From Eubacteriales bacterium (GTDB taxonomy: Bacteria; Bacillota_A; Clostridia; Christensenellales; Aristaeellaceae), in assembly GCA_030528845.1 (NCBI GenBank), contig JAUMYC010000078.1:1-10473 (forward strand): a stretch of 10,473 nucleotides of DNA, written 5' to 3'. Made by a program: the position numbers and the translations under genes. The notes under the pieces are model-generated. The model made no database searches. It worked only from the letters and a program-made list of their open reading frames with translations, and was not told the DNA's origin. Below are positions 6,883 through 10,473 of this stretch, in pieces (position 1 is the stretch's first letter; each line of letters opens with the position of its first letter).

Positions 6883-7935
6883 TCAGGTGGAAAGCGTGTC
6901 CAGCAGGGCCATCAGCTGTTCGTTGACCGGGCGATGGCTGCCGAAGGCCTGCGCAAAGGGGACTTCGATGATCTTGTTGTCGCGGATACCCACGGCCATG
7001 CCGCCGATATCGTCGCGCAGCAGCTCGACCGCGCGCTCGCCCAGACGGGAGCCGAGGATGCGGTCGGACGCAGAGGGCGTGCCGCCGCGCTGGATATAGC
7101 CCAGCACCGTCGCGCGGATCTCATGCCCGGAGAGCGTCTCCAGCAGCGCCGCCAGCTTGGAGGAGCTCAGGCTTCCCTCGCCCGTGACGCCCAGCTCCGG
7201 ATGCGCCTTGATCAGCGCGGGCAGGTCGCTGGTGAGGGAATCCATCGCGCCCTCGGCCATGACGATGATGATGGAGCGCTTCCCCTCCATCACCGACCAC
7301 TTGATGCGCCCGGCGAGCTCTTCGATGCTCCAGGGGCGCTCGGGCAGCAGGACGATCTCCGCGCCGGAGGCGATGGCCGTGTTCAGCGCGATATCGCCGC
7401 AATGGCGGCCCATGACCGTGACAAGGCTGCCGCGCTCGTGGCTGTCGCTCGTCTCGCGGATCTTATTGATGCATTCGCAGGCCGTGTTCACGGCGGTATC
7501 GAAGCCGAGGGTGAAATCGGTGTAGGGCAGGTCGTTGTCGATCGTGCCCGGTACGCCCACCACCGGGAAGCCCAGCTCCGTCATGGCGGAAGCGCCGCGG
7601 AAGGTGCCGTCGCCGCCGATGACGACGAGGCCCTCCAGCCCCAGCAGGCGCATGTTGGCGATGGCCTTTTTCTGCATCTCCGGCTCATGGAAATCCAGAC
7701 AGCGCGCCGTCATCAAAAACGTGCCGCCGCGATGGATCGTCTCGCCGACGCTGCGGCGGGTCATGATCTCGTAATCCTCGTTGGTGCCGTTGTTGAGCAT
7801 CAAAACGCCGTTATAGCCCCTTTTGAAGCCCACGACGGACATATCATTGGCGATCGCCGTGCGCACGACGGCGCGAATGGCCGCGTTCATGCCCGGCGCG
7901 TCTCCGCCGGAGGTCAGTACGCCGATCCTCTTCAT
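6883..7935 (-). CDS. pfkA: ATP-dependent 6-phosphofructokinase
   Basis: This 350-residue enzyme phosphorylates fructose 6-phosphate to fructose 1,6-bisphosphate, the committing step of glycolysis. Motifs in order are TSGGDAPGMN (8-17), GGDGT (107-111), PGTIDNDL (129-136) with catalytic base D133, MGRHCGDIAL (175-184), MAEGA (226-230) and GYIQRGGTPSASDR (279-292). Glycine at 110 and at 130, where PPi-dependent enzymes carry Asp and Lys, points to ATP as donor. It is somewhat longer than the roughly 320 residues of classic PfkA. The ATG at 7935 is chosen because the family begins MKRIGVLTSGG; AAAGGAG (7948-7954) lies 12 nt upstream, rather far. The gene is first in the minus-strand train and diverges from birA. 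Its ribosome binding site can be paired in a hairpin. Confidence 0.97.
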   Translation of the reverse strand: MKRIGVLTSGGDAPGMNAAIRAVVRTAIANDMSVVGFKRGYNGVLMLNNGTNEDYEIMTRRSVGETIHRGGTFLMTARCLDFHEPEMQKKAIANMRLLGLEGLVVIGGDGTFRGASAMTELGFPVVGVPGTIDNDLPYTDFTLGFDTAVNTACECINKIRETSDSHERGSLVTVMGRHCGDIALNTAIASGAEIVLLPERPWSIEELAGRIKWSVMEGKRSIIIVMAEGAMDSLTSDLPALIKAHPELGVTGEGSLSSSKLAALLETLSGHEIRATVLGYIQRGGTPSASDRILGSRLGERAVELLRDDIGGMAVGIRDNKIIEVPFAQAFGSHRPVNEQLMALLDTLST

Positions 7936-7947
7936 CTTCTCACTCGA

Positions 7948-7964
7948 CTCCTTTCGCAAAAGGA
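7948..7964 (-). promoter_or_regulatory. Hairpin overlapping the pfkA Shine-Dalgarno
   Basis: On the minus strand TCCTTT (7959-7964), loop TGCG (7955-7958) and AAAGGA (7949-7954) form a perfect 6-bp hairpin. The 3' arm is the Shine-Dalgarno AAAGGAG (7948-7954) itself. If formed, the hairpin would hide most of it and could limit translation of pfkA. Confidence 0.45.
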
Positions 7965-8010
7965 CGCTGTTTATTCCTGCTTCGAGGCCCGAAAAAGCCC
8001 CATCATCCCT

Positions 8011-8039
8011 ATTATAGCATTTTTTCCCGCTCCTGCAAA
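8011..8039 (-). promoter_or_regulatory. Promoter of pfkA and probably of the whole minus-strand train
   Basis: On the minus strand a perfect TATAAT (8011-8016) is preceded by TGC (extended -10), with TTTGCA (8034-8039, 4 of 6 matches) 17 nt upstream. The same TGCTATAATAG core occurs at the fusion-gene promoter (2209-2214). The predicted start near 8004 gives a leader of about 68 nt. Confidence 0.78.
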
Positions 8040-8068
8040 GACGCGCCGCGCATCTTTCTGCGCCCCTC

Positions 8069-8098
8069 TTGAAAACAGGCGGCCCGACGCGGTACAAT
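8069..8098 (+). promoter_or_regulatory. Promoter of birA
   Basis: TTGAAA (8069-8074) and TACAAT (8093-8098) are each 5 of 6 matches to consensus, with an 18-nt spacer. The predicted start near 8105 gives a leader of about 33 nt. It diverges from the pfkA promoter, with start sites about 100 bp apart. No palindromic operator is obvious between them. Confidence 0.7.
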
Positions 8099-8137
8099 AG
8101 CAGCGGAAGAAAACGACAGAGGCGGGACAAACACGAT

Positions 8138-8947
8138 ATGAAAACAGACGAAATGCAACGCTACCGCGAGGCGGTGCTGGCCATCGGCCGGTGCGAATTT
8201 CACGAAACGATCGATTCGACCAACCTGCGGGCCAAGGAGCTGGCGCGGCAGGGCGCCCCGACGGGCACGGCCGTCTTTGCGCAGCAGCAGACCGCCGGGC
8301 GCGGCAGGCTCTCCCGCACATGGCTCTCCGAGCCGGGGCGGGGCGTCTACATGAGCTATATCACCCGGCCTGCCGCTTTGCCGGCGCAGCGCTCGGCAGA
8401 GCTCTCCTTCGTGGCGGCGCTGGCCGTGTGCGACGCCTTCGACGGCGCGCTCGAACAGGCGGGCTCCCCCCTGCGCGCGGGCATCAAATGGCCCAACGAC
8501 GTGATCCTCTCCGGCAAAAAGGCCTGCGGCATCCTCGCGGAGACGGGCCTGCGCCCGGACGGCTGCGTAGACTGGGCCGTGACCGGCATCGGGCTGAACG
8601 TGTGCGGGCTGGAATTCCCGCCGGAGCTGCCTTGGGCCACGTCGCTCGAGGCTGCGGGCGGCTTTGCGCCGGAGCGGGGCGCGCTCTCCCGCGCCTTAAT
8701 GCAGCGCCTCTCCCATTGGACGGCGCTCTGGCAGAGCGAGGGCTTCTCCCCCATCCTTGCGGCCTGCCGCGCGCGCATGCTCACGCTGGGCAAACGCGTG
8801 CGCGCCGAGCGGGACGGCGACGCCATCCTCGGCGAGGCCGTGGACTTAGCCGAAGACGGCTCCCTCCTGCTGCGCACAGAGCAGGGCGAGCTGCTGCCGC
8901 TGCATTTTGGCGAGGTCTCCGTGCGCGGCATGATGGGCTATGTCTGA
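8138..8947 (+). CDS. birA: Biotin--[acetyl-CoA-carboxylase] ligase, class I (no DNA-binding domain)
   Basis: This 269-residue enzyme activates biotin with ATP and attaches it to the biotin-carrier lysine of carboxylases. The catalytic domain shows IDSTN (25-29), the biotinyl-AMP loop GRGRLSRTW (54-62), KWPNDV (117-122), the catalytic K128 in KKACGIL (127-133) and GIGLNV (150-155). A small SH3-like C-terminal domain follows from about 215. Residues before 20 are too few for a winged helix, so this member should not be a repressor of biotin genes. The ATG at 8138 is the best start, although the only purine-rich site (GAGG at 8119) lies 15 nt upstream, which suggests weak initiation. The next gene starts 48 nt downstream and is probably co-transcribed. 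Confidence 0.95.
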   Translation: MKTDEMQRYREAVLAIGRCEFHETIDSTNLRAKELARQGAPTGTAVFAQQQTAGRGRLSRTWLSEPGRGVYMSYITRPAALPAQRSAELSFVAALAVCDAFDGALEQAGSPLRAGIKWPNDVILSGKKACGILAETGLRPDGCVDWAVTGIGLNVCGLEFPPELPWATSLEAAGGFAPERGALSRALMQRLSHWTALWQSEGFSPILAACRARMLTLGKRVRAERDGDAILGEAVDLAEDGSLLLRTEQGELLPLHFGEVSVRGMMGYV

Positions 8948-8983
8948 GCGCCCGCGGGCAGGGTGCATGAAAAAAACGATAAC

Positions 8984-8989
8984 GGAGGG
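8984..8989 (+). promoter_or_regulatory. Ribosome binding site fixing a GTG start
   Basis: GGAGGG lies 6 nt before GTG at 8996. It decides the start of the NAD(P)H-hydrate repair gene, which has no ATG near its family N-terminus other than internal codons at M8 and M10. Confidence 0.8.
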
Positions 8990-8995
8990 CTGAGC

Positions 8996-10473
8996 GTGAA
9001 GAGGATCGTCACGGCTATGCAGATGCGCGCGCTGGAGCGCGCCTATATGGAAAAGACCGACCTGAGTTCGGATGAGCTGATGCTGCGCGCGGCGCGCGCC
9101 CTGACGGACGAGCTTTGCGTGCGGCTGGGCGGGGCGCAGGGGCGCATCTGCGTCTTCGCCTGCGGCAACGGCGGAAACGGCGGCGACGGCTATGCGGCCG
9201 CGCGCATGTTTGCCGAGGGCGGCGGGCGCAGCATTTTGCTGGACGTCGCGCCGGAGCTGCCCCGCAGGCCGGACGCCGCCCGCATGCGCCGCCGCGCGCT
9301 TGAGCACGCCAACGTCTGGCAGGGGGTGGATTTCGCCTCCATGCCCCGCCCGCATGCATGGGTCGATTCTGTGTTCGGCATCGGCCTGAGCCGCGCCCCT
9401 TCCGAAGAGATCGCCGCTCTTTTCGAGCGCATGGAGCAGGATCGCCGGCAGGGCTCTCTCGTGCTCAGCTGCGATATCCCCTCCGGTCTGCATGCCGACA
9501 GCGGCGCGGCGCCCGGCGCTTTTGTGCGGGCGGACTGCACCGTCACCTTTGAATACCCCAAGCCCGGCCATTATCTGGGCCGGGGCATGGACGTCTGCGG
9601 GCAGCTCGTTGTGCGCTCCATCGGCATCGGTCCGTCTTTCCTTCCGCAGGAGAGCATCGGCCTGTGCGAGGCGGCGGACATCGCCCCGGCCTGCGCGCCG
9701 AGGCCGCACGACAGCCACAAGGGCACCTACGGGCATCTGCTCGTCGTCGCGGGCTCGCTGGGCATGGCGGGCGCGGCGGCGCTCTGCACCGGCGCTGCGC
9801 TGCGCAGCGGAGCCGGGCTGGTGAGCGTGGCCTGCCCCGCTTCCATCGTGCCCGTGCTGCAGACGCTCGAGCCCTGCGCCATGTGCATCCCCCTCCTCGA
9901 GGAAAACGGAGCGCTCTGCGCCGGGGCCGTGCCCGCGCTGCGGGAAGCCCTTTGCGGAAAGAGCGCCGTCGCCATCGGCCCGGGCCTCTCGCGCAGATGC
10001 GCGCCGGAGGTCGTCCGATGCGCGCTGGAGAGCGAGCTGCCCCTCGTTCTGGACGCAGACGCGCTCAATCTCCTCGCGCAGGAGCGCTCTTTGCTCGCGC
10101 TGCTCTCCGAGCGCTGCCTGCTCACGCCGCATCCCGGCGAGGCGGCGCGGCTGGTCGGCCCCGCTGCCGAACCGCTGCAGAGCCTGCAGGCGCTGCGCTC
10201 TCTGGGCTGCACGGCGCTGCTCAAGGGCGCGGCCACGCTCGTCAGCGGCCCGGAGGGCGTGCAGATGAGCACGAGCGGCTGCCCGGGCATGGCCCGCGGC
10301 GGCAGCGGAGATCTGCTCACCGGCATTGCGGGCGCGCTGCTGGCGCGGGGCTTTGCGCCGCAGCAGGCCGCCTGCATCGCCAGCGAGGCGCACGGCCTTG
10401 CGGGCGAACGCGCCGCCGCGCGCATCGGCGAAACGGGTATGACGGCGCAGGATATCCTCGGCGCGCTCCCGGA
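8996..10473 (+). CDS. nnr: Bifunctional NAD(P)H-hydrate epimerase / ADP-dependent dehydratase (3' end just outside window)
   Basis: The enzyme repairs NADHX and NADPHX, the hydrated forms of NADH and NADPH. Codons 1-492 are visible. The YjeF-N epimerase half (about 1-215) has GNGGNGGDGYAAAR (57-70), VDSVFGIG (123-130) and the catalytic D160 in SCDIPSG. The ribokinase-like dehydratase half (about 235 on) has HKGTYGHLLVVAGS (241-254), AIGPGL (326-331), LDADALNLL (352-360), LTPHPGEA (376-383) and the GGSGDLLTG loop (435-443) with catalytic D439. The window ends near the expected C-terminus, so probably only about ten residues or so are missing. The start is GTG with a strong GGAGGG 6 nt upstream. 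A possible 8-codon reading frame ends 2 nt before it. It lies downstream of birA on the same strand. Confidence 0.95.
   Translation, partial: MKRIVTAMQMRALERAYMEKTDLSSDELMLRAARALTDELCVRLGGAQGRICVFACGNGGNGGDGYAAARMFAEGGGRSILLDVAPELPRRPDAARMRRRALEHANVWQGVDFASMPRPHAWVDSVFGIGLSRAPSEEIAALFERMEQDRRQGSLVLSCDIPSGLHADSGAAPGAFVRADCTVTFEYPKPGHYLGRGMDVCGQLVVRSIGIGPSFLPQESIGLCEAADIAPACAPRPHDSHKGTYGHLLVVAGSLGMAGAAALCTGAALRSGAGLVSVACPASIVPVLQTLEPCAMCIPLLEENGALCAGAVPALREALCGKSAVAIGPGLSRRCAPEVVRCALESELPLVLDADALNLLAQERSLLALLSERCLLTPHPGEAARLVGPAAEPLQSLQALRSLGCTALLKGAATLVSGPEGVQMSTSGCPGMARGGSGDLLTGIAGALLARGFAPQQAACIASEAHGLAGERAAARIGETGMTAQDILGALP

Noticed and set aside
5322..6926. 534-codon plus-strand frame
   Set aside because: Antisense shadow of the rlmD-type gene and the VOC gene.
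6781..8100. 439-codon plus-strand frame
   Set aside because: Antisense shadow of pfkA, which matches its family over its whole length.
8191..8970. 259-codon plus-strand frame overlapping birA
   Set aside because: Wrong frame of birA; Ala/Gly/Arg-rich with no domain.
8951..8976. Palindrome GCCCGCGGGC followed by a run of A between birA and nnr
   Set aside because: The palindrome has no loop, and the adjacent run is A rather than T on the plus strand. It is not a terminator for birA.
8846..10393. 515-codon minus-strand frame
   Set aside because: Antisense to the nnr-type gene, whose epimerase and dehydratase motifs are all in the plus-strand frame.

Overview
The window looks like chromosomal DNA from a GC-rich anaerobic Firmicute, probably a Clostridia or Christensenellales-type gut organism. 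This is inferred from several things: strong GGAGG-type ribosome binding sites, TGnTATAAT promoters, an aldo/keto reductase with a 2x[4Fe-4S] ferredoxin domain, a [4Fe-4S] RlmD-type rRNA methyltransferase, a short (class I) biotin protein ligase without a DNA-binding domain, and strongly GC-biased third codon positions. I see no mobile element, tRNA, rRNA or CRISPR array.

Layout. Positions 1-2172 (minus strand, running off the left edge) hold one long gene. It fuses an N-terminal xylose-isomerase-like TIM barrel (sugar phosphate isomerase/epimerase family) to an AMP-forming acyl-CoA synthetase. It has its own extended -10 promoter (2209-2238) and an upstream run of TATGTT repeats. Positions 2324-2355 carry a clean intrinsic terminator that closes the upstream minus-strand gene train.

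That train reads pfkA (7935-6883), an rlmD-type 23S rRNA uracil methyltransferase (6806-5484), a PhnB-like VOC protein (5461-5039), a small winged-helix-like protein (5007-4759), a histidine phosphatase (4757-4113), an aldo/keto reductase with ferredoxin domain (4089-2911) and a GNAT acetyltransferase (2893-2396). Gaps are 1-31 nt, except for 76 nt between pfkA and rlmD, which contains a perfect 10-bp hairpin. The train probably starts at the promoter ahead of pfkA (8011-8039). The five small genes downstream of rlmD share no obvious pathway.

The right side is divergent: birA (8138-8947, plus strand) and a bifunctional NAD(P)H-hydrate repair enzyme (8996 to the right edge, GTG start). Both are likely transcribed from a promoter at 8069-8098. 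The 7936-8137 intergenic region therefore drives glycolysis/rRNA modification leftward and biotinylation/NAD(P)HX repair rightward.

Most of the window is housekeeping. The items most worth a second look are the TIM-barrel/acyl-CoA-synthetase fusion and its upstream repeats, a small hairpin that masks the pfkA Shine-Dalgarno, the pfkA-rlmD intergenic hairpin, and the small uncharacterised winged-helix-like protein fused by 1-nt spacing to a phosphatase.
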